Source of the DNA: Hyposmocoma kahamanoa
Lineage: Eukaryota; Arthropoda; Insecta; Lepidoptera; Cosmopterigidae
Reading direction: 5' to 3'
NCBI RefSeq assembly: GCF_003589595.1
Contig: NW_020655550.1
Span: 782,796-846,795 of the forward strand
Length of the DNA stretch: 64,000 nt
Below are positions 22,950-34,700 of this stretch, piece by piece (the first letter of the stretch is position 1; every line of letters begins with the position of its first letter). Under the pieces are notes generated by a model. That model was given only the letters and a program-made list of their open reading frames with translations. It searched no databases and was not told the DNA's origin. A program made the position numbers and the translations under genes.

Positions 22950-23160
22950 AGGCGCTGGTCTACTCAAAGGAGGCGTTTAGAGCAATAATGCTCTATACTG
23001 GTGAGAGTCTTAACTGGTAAACACTCATAGCCCCGTACTAGGGAAATCCTGTAGCGCGAGTGCACGAGAGAAATAAACGTAGCCCATACAAATATTTCTC
23101 CCGGCCTGCGTGGCAAACCGCCATGGTAACCGTTCAGCCACGGTTCACTAGATCCGAGAG
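22950..23160 (-). mobile_element. tRNA-derived SINE
   Basis: The minus strand shows GAACCGTGGCTGAACGGTTA, then ATTTATTTCTCTCGTGCA and ACGGGGCTATGAGTGTTTAC, matching the plus-strand SINE at 10295-10530 part by part. Confidence 0.55.
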
Positions 23161-23759
23161 ATCAACTCAAATTCAAATAATCTTCATAGGCAAGGAATTT
23201 ATACTTGAAATCGTCACCTTTCGTAAGGCAGGTTCGCCCGATAAGAATAAGGATGAAACTCTGGGGTTTGTTCTTCGTAAACAAATATTTATATATCTAC
23301 ATTTAGCATTTACAATATTTATTTATTTTTAATTATTTATTGTACAGAAAAAAAAACAAAAACGCTATTAGTAACAAGGAAAACACAATCAAAAGATTCA
23401 GCTTATTTCTAACAGAAATTTCTTGCTGCAGACACAAATACAGGAGACAATAATTACAATAATGGGTTTACGTGTACAACAAAACCAAAATTATGTATAA
23501 GAAAAACAATATCAAAAACATTAAATTATTAAAACTATAGATACTTAGATAAATACATATTTCGTACTGTACATTTTTTTTTCGTACGTACATATACCTA
23601 TAAAATGGATGGAACAGTCGATAAATAGTGCCCCTTATCTCTCATTTATTTATATTTATTTCAAATACGATAGATCAAACAACATGCAAGAGCTAAACGG
23701 GTTACCATGGATTTTTATCATTGAAGTACGACGAAGAATGCAGTAGCTGTATAATAGTG
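23161..23759. other. AT-rich sequence, nothing recognised
   Basis: No supported feature; only low-complexity AT tracts. Confidence 0.35.
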
Positions 23760-24508
23760 TCATATTCTTAAGTGTAAAAATTTTGTTTCACCATAGTTTG
23801 ACATCTTATAAAAGTAACTTTTGAACATCAACCGGAATCTCATTAAAAAAGCGGATACGTTGCCCATAAATGAATTTGTGACTATGTGAAGACGATTGTC
23901 AGGAAGTTTTGAAATTTTCAGAAATTTTTTATTATGCGTATTAATGTTATGTAACTACTTTTTATTAAAAAATACTATTCTTCTTAACTAATTTTCATTA
24001 TATACGCCATTGTAAGAATGTTAATTTCTTTCAAAGACAATTTAGGGCCTAGATTGTAAATTGCCTTAATCGCACGTTTTTGCAGGACAAAGTTTCTATT
24101 AATATCGACTTAACCTTAAACGAGGAATTAACCTAAAGCAAAATGCCAGTCTAGCTATTATAATAATAATCTAGATCCCATTGTAATTAAGCATCTAAAG
24201 TTATATATATAATCTAATAAAGACACAAAAGTATCTATAACGTTCTATTTTTCATTTCTGACTATGACATTTGACCATCTGTCTAACATTCGGCAATGTA
24301 TATTTCGCAGAATTTGGTTTTTTTCTTCATTGAGGAGAAGGTTATAATCTGTAAGCCAATCAACTTTTAAAATAGCATTCTTCACATCGTCATAGTAATA
24401 TGAATGCCTTTTAATTTTAAAGACTAAGGAAGTGTCATCAGCAAATAATACTATCTCATTTTTTAAACCCTTCATGAGACTAGGGTAAGTCATTAAATAC
24501 GTGAAGTG
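23760..24508 (-). pseudogene. Jockey-like LINE reverse-transcriptase fragment
   Basis: Minus-strand reading from 24508 downward gives SLMKGLKNEIVLFADDTSLV (24420-24480), which includes the catalytic FADD box of reverse transcriptase. VDWLTDYNLLLNEEKNQ follows. Further on, near 24020-24110, FVLQKRAIKAIYNLGPKLSL matches the post-RT block of jockey/CR1 elements, and near 23820-23870 RIRFFNEIPVDVQKL resembles the C-terminus. Frameshifts lie between these blocks. The fragment is cut at its 5' end exactly where the mariner begins (24509), and no continuation was found beyond the mariner. Confidence 0.65.
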
Positions 24509-25780
24509 CACTGTAAGTTTCCGGAATGAATAAGAAAAAAATACTATAAGTAGTCAGAAATGAATTTATTGTTTCTCAAAATATTTTCCGTTAGCGTTAA
24601 TGCACTTTTTCATACGAATGAACCAATTTTGAAAACATTTATGACATTCCTCCGTGACAATCTCTGAAACATATTTTTCATACTCTTCGACAGCTTCTTC
24701 AGGTGATGAAAACCGTTGACCGCGTAACTGGTTCTTAATTTTTGGAAATAAATAAAAGTCACAAGGTACCAGGTCGGGATTGTACGCGGGATGGCTCATA
24801 AGGTCAACGTTGTTCACCTTCAAAAATTCGTTTGTCTGACTGGCCGTGTGAGACCTGGCATTATCGTGGTTTGAGATAATACGGCGTTTACGGTTATTTT
24901 TACGGAGTTTGTCAATAACTTACGGCAAACAAATGGTCGTGTACCAATCACTATTCACGGTACAACGATTCTCCAAAGCAACAATAGCCACGTGTCCAGA
25001 TTTATTAAAAAAAAGAAGCAATCTTCCGCTTAGAGGTACTTTGCACGCGCGCCACTTTGGTTGGTTTCGGCTTATCTCGAAAGACCCATACGCTCGATTG
25101 CCGCTTTGTTTTGGGATCGTAACTATAAATCCATGTTTCGTCACACCAAATTTGACGCCCGTTTGTTGAATCTGGTAAACATGGCATTGCACCAAGTTAC
25201 GTTTTTTGAGCCTCCGTCAAATTGCGTGGGATCCACCAACAGCACAGCTTGTTCGTGCCCAAATGTTTGTGTAGTATTGATTGTATTTGACTCAGGCCTA
25301 TGCGTAAAGATGCCCGAATCTCATGGTATGTCACATGCCTGTCTGTTTTGATCATACGGCGCACAGCAACGATATTTTTGTTTTTCACAGCAGTGGACGG
25401 GCAACCATCACGAGACTTTGACACGAGACGAGACGATTCCTCACTGAGATTCACACGACCGCGTTTCAATTCTGCAAACCAGCTTTAAATAGTCGTCGTG
25501 CATGGAGCTTCATCGCCAAAAGCAGTTTGAAGCCGAGCGAACCTCCGCTAAGCTATTAAATTACACTTAAAGTCGCAGAAAATCATACTACGAAAATTTT
25601 CACAAGTTAAATCCGTTACGATGTAGACAACCTATTTCTAAATTTACGCCACATTGTAAAAACAAGTGACAGTCAGATGAAATAAACTGTATTCTACAGC
25701 CAAAGAGTTCCATTTTCTAATGTTGTAATTACTTTTTAAATATTGTTTATGTAAGTGGCCAGTTCCGGAAACTTATAGTG
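24509..25780 (-). mobile_element. Mariner element with dead transposase
   Basis: Inverted ends CACTGTAAGTTTCCGGAA (24509-24526) and TTCCGGAAACTTATAGTG (25763-25780) bound 1,272 bp, close to normal mariner length. Minus-strand frames 25197-25469, 25005-25187 and 24566-24823 give, in order, the DNA-binding region (RRMIKTDRHVTYHEIRASL), the WCDETWIYSYDPKTK catalytic block, and a terminal block with AYNPDLVPCDFYLFP that holds the last catalytic Asp. These lie in different frames, and internal stops occur, so no full transposase is made. The right flank keeps a TA; the left flank reads TG. Confidence 0.85.
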
Positions 25781-28248
25781 TACACAATCAAATGCCTATT
25801 TTCTTAAGTATTCCTATAGTCTGTCTTTTTTCAAGACGGAGCAAAATGACAGTTCATTATGCAAATGTGTTGCCCGTGTAGCTAGTGTTTCCAGTCGAAA
25901 AATATTCTATCAACTATCGACTCAATGTTGATCAGGCTTATGCAATAAATAGCCGAACTTGTTTTATTTGAATCATCGTCTGCCGAATCAATCCGCCGGT
26001 TTTTGTTTATATGAATGAAAACTGATTTCGATACTAGTATGTCAACTGTCAAAATAAGAATGAAGAAAGAAATATCGCTATTCGTAATCATTAGAACGTC
26101 ATTCATCATTTACAATTCGATGATGTTTTTGATAAAATTTGACATTCTTTCATAATCATCGATAAAACTGTCGACAACAACTATATGACTATTTAAAATT
26201 TGATGAAAACTGGCAACCCTGCAAATGTCATTTTACTCCATCTTCAAAAAAGACAGGCTATATAAAAATATGTATAACCTATCTACTAAACTAGTAGGGT
26301 ATACGTAAATCATTTGTTGTTAATTTTAGGTATGCAAATATTTTAGACGAGCTTTGCACGTTTGCATTAACTAATTAAAATGGACGACAGCTACGCTATT
26401 ACTACTATCAACAAGGTCAATGTGAATCGTACGCATTAGACATTTAAACAATTTCGTTTAACTGATGAAATTCAAAGATCAAACACGCAAATGAGGACTG
26501 TTTAGTTAAGTTTAAAAGGTGTTCCACCATAATATATAAAACTTCGTGAAAAACTTTCTTGTGTTAAAATTTTTCGAAATTCGTTATAAATTGTTAATAG
26601 TAAGCACGACCCAAAAATGACTGAAATGTATATTGAGTTTTTATCACGTCTCCAAATCTGGTACTTACCAAAAGTAGTGATTTTTTTCGTTCCCTACCAC
26701 TTATTCTAGATCATACTATGCTTTTTGTTATACTATTGTTTGTGTAGTAATAGTAATAGTGAATATTGTTTTGAACTGCTTTTTAGATGCAGTTTGCCTA
26801 TGAAGTAGAGTGTTTGCACTCCATCTAAAATTCGCTGTGGTGGTTTTCCGTCTATCAAAAGGAATAGAAGTAATACAAAGGCATATTTTACTTTCATCAT
26901 TTATTATTCAACTCTTTTTTCTCATTTCTCAACTTTCTTATTATCATTTAGAGAAACTGCAGTTTGCTACAATAAATACCGAACATCTAAACGCGCGGTA
27001 GGACGAAGCTAAGTTCCTGCAAATAACACTGGTCCATGTGCAACACGTAAAATTTACACAAATAGGCGCTTATTTATTATACTCAGATAAAATTTTGCAT
27101 AATTCGCTTCTTGTTTAATAGTGTATAAAATTTCATTATTCTAGCTTTATTATATTTTTAGATATTAAGTCGAGTAAGTGGCTATAATAATTTTACCACT
27201 CACTGACCGGTAACCCGATCCTTTTAGGTTGCTTCTAACCATGAAACTTGACGTAGAAGGAGTGTTTTATATGAAAGTAAAAAATGGTCAAATCTGAGTT
27301 CACTGAGCTACTCTTTGACAAATTTAAATACGAGTTTGGTAATTTAGAATTCATGAACTAGGTTGCATACTCTAATGTGCTAATTGTATAATTACCTATA
27401 AGTGTACAAGTAAAAATGGCCAAGTTAGCTTTTGGACAATGATAGAGCAAAAAGTGTTGAATTCCTTCACCCACTTTAGAAGCTTGCTCATTAGGTCATG
27501 TAATTTTAATGTGGAATTAATATTTACATAATGGTTTAAAATAGTAAAATAAATGTAAACTACAAAATAATAATTACTCTTCCTTTGGAATGCAATACGC
27601 AAATTTTTGGACGGAACAATGCTCATTCACGTGACGCAACATTTTGTCAGCATGCAAGTAGAGGCCGACAAGTCACATCTTCACCTTAGAAATTACGGAA
27701 CGTTTTCTAGAGACAATACGATATTTTTACGTTCCTCAAAACTGTCAAGACTACAGATATAGATAAATAATGTAATTAAGTACCACTATTTTCAAGGGTC
27801 AGAAGTTACTTGTCAGTCTTCACTCCTGTGGGGTTCGACAAGAAATTTGTCCCAAACTTGATGCTGACAAATGTAATATAACCTACAAATACACACTTAA
27901 ATATATCACTACCAATATCTCTATACACTGGTATCGATTGCGTTCTGTATATTTCTGAACCTTTAGTTGCATTTGAAATTACGAAAATGTAGTATTCTCT
28001 ACCAATAGAGACTGTAAAATTATTTCGGGTTCAGATAGGCGAGTACACAATCGAGCCCATCAACTAATGAAAATATGTCCTATTCTACCTACTTAGTTAC
28101 TACATACAAAATGGACTTCATAATGAATAGTGATAGATAAATTCAACAATGTTCCTGAGCTAAACCGCAAAATATTTGTCGGCTGTAGCTATTAATTAAC
28201 TTTCTTTACATTATTATCATGCTAATTGAATTTAAAATAAATTTAATT
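25781..28248. other. Gene-free stretch downstream of dysfusion
   Basis: No coding exon, RNA gene or classified repeat was recognised. Open frames such as 25882-26109 (minus) lack domain or splice support. Confidence 0.35.
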
Positions 28249-28254
28249 TTTATT
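28249..28254 (-). terminator. Candidate polyadenylation signal for dysfusion
   Basis: AATAAA on the minus strand about 450 nt beyond the dysfusion stop codon. Other hexamers may be used. Confidence 0.25.
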
Positions 28255-28700
28255 AATGAAAACATCATGAGAATGTATTAGAATATAAAATAGACTGACA
28301 ATTTTCATTAACGCATAATGTGTAACCGTAAAAGGAACATATAAATAATCATTATAATGTAAGGTATTATACGGGAGATTTATAAAACGTAATTATGTTG
28401 AATATAAAAGTTGGCATCATTAACACGATCGTCGTTGGTGACGAGCAGCCGTTTCTCACATATGAGCAGAAGCAGGTTATTTCTGGCAACAAAATAAAAT
28501 TATTTTTAATATTATATGACTATAAAAAATAGAGACACCACAAAATAACGCGTGAAAACATAGAATAAAGTAAAAAAAAATCGCACATGCAATACTAATA
28601 ATAAATACTCGCATTCGCTTATTTCGCTTCAGCCTAGTAGAATATAATTCACCTACCTTGTGAAAAATTGTGCCTATTTACTATTTCAATCAAATGTGTT

Positions 28701-31700
28701 TTAGGTGACCATGGCGCGTTCAGGAGGCATGGAAATCACGTGACCATAAGTGAACCTCTGACTATACTCTGGTAGCTTGAGCGTGGTGTCTGACCAAGGT
28801 GGACTAGGATTCCAGCGATCCATGCCATCTGTTCCTTCCAATAACGATAGTGGAGGTGGCGCTACACGCATCCGTTTTGGACTCGGATATTCCGTTCCTG
28901 AAAATTTATATTTTTTGACAAGAATTTTTGAAATGTATCCGACTAGAATGCAAAGAATTAATTCAAATCTATAGAAATAACACGTGTTACTTCGTGAAAC
29001 ATATCATGTGAACTATTTAAAACAAACTTTTAAATCAAGACCTTTAATTAAAATACGACTTGGGCTAAAATCTTGCCGTAAACAGGGCCGTAAACCTTTT
29101 TATTACCTTCTATAGTAGCAGTAGCACAAGGTTCCTGCATTTGATAGTGTGTCCTCGGAAATTGTTCATAATAATCTCTCTTTCCATGGTGTGGATACAT
29201 GTACATACTGCTGTTGACAACCACCTCCGGAGGCGGATCGTAGTGATGAGGCGATCTGGAAGCAAAACTTTGATTACTCCCACGATGCTGGTTACGCCTT
29301 CATAATGAGAATCTTTGCTCCTTTTATATATATTAAAAGTAAGTTTTTTGTGATGTCATGTGTAGAGGGGCAGTAAATTGTTGCCTATATGAACACTCCA
29401 CTTAGTAATCGATTTATTCCCTAAACGTTATTAGTTGGGTTTTTTGAAGGCGAGAGTGAATAGGCATTATTTGGGTCACATGCTCCATCGTCGACCGCAT
29501 CGTCACTTTCCATCAGGTGAGACGGAGGTCAAATGTGCACTTATTTATTTATTTATTAAAAAAGCTGTAATAAATCATTTGAATGAAATAGATTCCTTTG
29601 CAGTTAAAAAATATTAATTTAAACCGAAAAATAAACTCTAAATTTTAAACTCAAATTGTTATATTTTATACTATAAAATTATTATATTTAATCATACAAT
29701 ATTATTAAGAAATTTTTATGTCATATTTAATACGTGTGTGTTCTATATTATAATATTTATTTATGTGCGTGTCTTTCCTGTATATATCTCGCTCTCGCTC
29801 ACTTATGTAATTTGAGAATAATCAGATTTTTTTCTAATTATTAATACAAAGATTACGGACATTAAGAAAAATTCCGTCAATCCAGCTGTATTTGAACGGG
29901 CACCTACAGCATACCGTGTCTGACGCTCTACCAACTGAGCTACGGAACGGAAGCAACAGACCTTACGATTTTTTCTGTGTACTTGTTGCAAATCTTTGTT
30001 TTTCTTTTTTTATGTCATTTAAATCTAGCCAATAGTAAGCTGTTGTTGTTCCTAGTAAAAAAAGTATCGGATATTCCATTGACTTACAAATAAATTCGCA
30101 ATTTCTAACTGTTCGTGTTACATGCAGTACATCGTTTAGTGTTAAACCTAGTAATGTATATCTATGGTTACAATACATTTAGAAAAGACTATTTATTATC
30201 AAGAAACGTGAACTTGTTGTATATATTTATATATTATGTTGCATAGACAAAACAATACTTTAAAACGTACAAGATAAATTTCAAGAACTTAACACTGAAC
30301 AATACTGAACGTGTAAACTACTACAAAAATATATATTCTAAATCCTTTTTACGTTACATTATTCGTATTTGGTTAACACCAAGCAATCTTGTGTTGTAGT
30401 TGCAACAAATACGCTGTGCAATTTTCGACTGTATTTTAACGTCTTAGAGCGCTAAGGTTTTTATGAAGGCGTAAAGATCTGTTGGAGAAGAACGACTTAC
30501 AATAAATATGGTAATGAAAGGTGTCAAATTACGCGGATGGACGGACAGACGGACAGGGCGATGATTTTCTTATTTATATTCCTTGTTGGTGTGACATGAC
30601 GTGTACAAATTATAAGCTGCGACCTTACCGTCTTCTGCGTCAGTATCTTTATGAACATAATCAGAAATATTTTATTTTACCTAGGTCTATATTGCTATCA
30701 ATTTTCGATGTTTATTGCAAATAGGATTTGTTTATTGCAAATAGGATTTATTTATTTTTAAAAAAGGAGGTTCTCAATTCGACTGTATTTACTCCTACAT
30801 TTATGAACTGATTTCGATGATTTTTTTTTGAAAAGAGGATACCTCAGTTGTGGCCTCATTGAACTTTGAAATATTCATCTCTAAGGGTGGCAAAATAGCG
30901 GATGAATCCGATTTATTGGTTCGTCGATTTCATCGATTCGTTCATCGATTTCAATAAAACTTGGCTAATAAATATAATTCCACAAATTTTTGAGGTCGGT
31001 TTTGTTATAAAAAAAAAATATTGACTTCAGCTTTGAAACTGTCTATACTTGTCACGCTTGACACTTAAGATTTAAATCCAACTCTATGTCGTTTACGAAA
31101 AGAACGGTCCAAAGTACAAAGTGTCAAGCTTGACGTGCTCTTGACTGTACATGGTTACATTATACATAAGGTATTTTAAGAATTTATTATCTTACCTTTC
31201 GTCGCTAATCGTTGACTGTGGAGAATGGGTGGAATAGTCAACAGGTCCTCTCTCAGTATACACCCTTTCACATCCGTTGTAGTCTTCGACAGGCTTCTGC
31301 GGGACATATGGTGACAAATGGTACCCATATTCCACTTCAGGGTTCTCTAAGTAAGAGTACGGTTCTTGATACGGCTCTTGGTAAGATTCACGTCGGAAGA
31401 ATTTCTGACACCGAGGGTCCAATATTCCGCACTGCTGGTTCTGGTAACCGTAGTATTGGTACAACCACGAGTTGGTTAGCATTATCGACGCTTCCTCTTC
31501 ACTGTGAAGTAAAACACCTTTATAAATATTGAGCGCTTATAAAATTACCTATTTAATTTTATATTCGCCAATTTGCTTTATAACTTAAACTTAGGAGAAG
31601 CACGAATAAGTACAATACCATTATAGTGCAATATTATTTGTAATAAAATTCGTATGTCTTGATGAAATATCTATCTATGCTCCCTCCAAGTTCTTAGAAC

Positions 31701-34700
31701 TGCAGATTTCAAAAATATCGTTATTCGCAATGCTAAAACACTCGCAAAGAAAAAGTTTTTAGTACTCACTAGCTTACACTTAGCTAAGCGTACGCTTAGC
31801 ATACTTAGAATAGTTTCTTAGAGACTATTACTCCAGATTCGGTGTTTTTGGCTTTTTCGTTTCACTAAACCAATCGTCTTTCGATATATACGATATTAGG
31901 GACAACATACAAATATATAATTCTTAAGTTACGATATAAATGATAAGAACAAGCTTGCATATGTTACAGAATGAATGCAACATAAAGAAAGACTGTAACT
32001 AATTCAATCAAGACTGTAACATCGAAAAGAAAGGTTATAACAAAATAGTTATAAAAATTAAGAAAAGTTTAACGAAACGAGTAAGAATTTAACCTCGATA
32101 ACTTCACCTGAGAATTTGGTTAGTGGCAATGATGAATTGTCGTGGAGTGTCGGCCGCGTCTTTCACTTGCAGTACCACGTGCACCCAAATGAATTGACCA
32201 GAGCGCTGCTGCAGCTTTACCAGCAGTATGCAGCATTTATCTTGTTCTGATTGTGTTACTGCAACGAATTTCCGATATTGTCACAGTCATACGAACAAGA
32301 TGAATATACCAACAAAGTACATCAATAGACGTACACACTGTAGCCTTGATGAAAGAATGTAGTGAAGATATGTAACTTCTAAATGACAGTTTATGAATTT
32401 TGTTTTTTCTGTTCTTTCTTTGTTTGTTTTCTTCATTATACAATCAGTGGTATAAATTCGAATAGATGTCCTCTATGTAATACACACCGCTACTTATCAA
32501 GAATTGTGGCCTAATCCAAAATAATTCCTTTCAGACTTATTACTGAGGTTTGTTAAGAAAATGCTAGATTTTAATGCGCATGGGAGACCGAGTTTTTCAT
32601 TGGCTAAAATAATCACATGACAAAGTTGAGGTAGTCTACTATAATTCATTTGCGTGCTAGACATGCCTCAGGTTTTTAAATCATCTTCCTGTAGGGCTAG
32701 CATGGCAGGGTGCGACTTACGCGAGAGCGACGACGAGCGAATCGCGGGACTTCTATGCGAGAATAGCAGTACCTCGCGCTTTATGTCGCTCTAGCGCAAG
32801 TCGCGCCCTGTTGTGCTAAGTCTTGGTGAAATTAGATGCTCTTGAAATAGACCACTATTCTATATGTGATTGCATAAATATTATACTTTCTTATGACTAG
32901 TAGTGAGAAACGCAGTAATAAAAAGTTGTGTAAAAATAAATGTGTGTTCAGTGTTTTCAACTTACTTAGTCTGTGTTTACTTTGAGCCTCTCGCAAACTG
33001 TCCCAATGTAACAGTTGATACCACGATACTTCTGTAAGTTCGGTTTTTTTCCAACCTAGGTACCATTCGCCGCTGAAATAGAAATGCAATATATTCTTGT
33101 TATAAATAAATTTGTAACAAGAATTCCGTTATTTAAACAATAACAAGTTGCTTTTGACGCTTAAAATGAAGTCGCTCTAAGACTTGTGATATTGAATAAA
33201 TTTTTTAACAACGTACGGCTTTTAAACGGATTGTCGAAATTTAAAAATGGCATATCATACATATCGGTGCGATAGATATATATATTCGCAATGTCACTCT
33301 TCTTAACAAAACCCAGTAGTATACAGCGTAAATTTAAATTGTTATTGACATTTTAGTCACATGTCCTTTATTACGTGTTGTTTAGGGTTAATGAACAGAG
33401 TAAATCATGTATAGAATTAATAATTGGCATGATGTTGCACATGATAAAATACGAGCTACAAATTGATTTGAATATCGCTAAATATGTATGTATATGTATA
33501 ATTTCATAATATTATTCAGGGCTGAAAAGCTATATTTTATAATAAAGTTGTAAACAAGTCTGTACTTCTAATGTTTTATAATAAAAGTTAGTGCTACCTA
33601 CTTAAAACACGCTACTTAACCGAAAACAATAATTTTTAGAATTTTTGTCGAGTTGTCTGTTGACCGTATGGCAGAGGTTATGCGTGTACTAGCCGAAAGG
33701 CCGTGCGTGTGCTGCCCAAATGGTTTGTTTGATAAGTGTACGTGAAAATAGTAAGGTCAGTATGGGTAAGTGTGACATATTTTTTTATGAAGTTTATTTT
33801 GAACATAAAAATGAAGCCATTTAAGGTTGAGTTTTAAACTTTTTTTATGACAATATCTAATAAGGTTCATAATTGGCTGAAAACAATACGTTTCATAAGA
33901 TTTGTTAAGGTCTAAAACTGAAAGCACTACTCTAGACATACTTCCCCGTCGAACCGTGGCAAGTGTGACTACATCGCTAATGTACGATGGATAACTATTT
34001 TTTATTGTAAATTTCAAAGATTATGTTACCTAAGTACAACAAGCAATTATTTATCATCAATATTACTTACATATGTTGTTTAAAACATTTAAGATAAAAA
34101 AGTTATGAGGTATAATAAGTGTAACATACTGTGCTTCAGACAGTGCTGGAAAATCTTTTAAAAAAAATAAAAAACCGCTATACCTATTGGTGCTTAGAAT
34201 AAAATATAATAAAGGATTCTTGACCTGGCTTACACTCTTTAAAAGGGCTCACGGGATTATTCTCTTTCATCTACTGTGATTAATAAAAGTCCCTACTATT
34301 CGTTTAAATAAAAAATACAAATAGTTCTCTGTGTTCCATTGCATGCACTAAAGTTAAAACAAGATTTAGTCACAGTAGACTTGCTGACTGTTCTCTTCTT
34401 ACTTGAAACGTTAATCTCGAATATTACACTAATTTTATCCACAATCATTATATATTTATGATTAATCATCGGTAATTACTAAAATAATAAATTAGTGTGT
34501 ACCACCTCTGACTTGGGGCAAGTGTGACACATAGACACACTTACCTCAACTAAAGTAGGCACACTTCCCCGATCACCTAATTTTATGGTTATGTTTTTTT
34601 AAATACACATACAACTTTTATTTTTAACAGCCCAGGTGATATAGGTGTAATATTAAGCTTAACAAGTAAAAAAAGAACTTGCCAAATACAAAATACCCGC

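Noticed and set aside
29870..29962. Functional tRNA gene on the minus strand
   Set aside because: A-box and B-box-like parts are present, but the anticodon and T stems do not pair.
33757..34017. 86-codon minus frame in a dysfusion intron
   Set aside because: It begins inside the inverted repeat of the 1.2-kb element, has no transposase motif and is probably chance.
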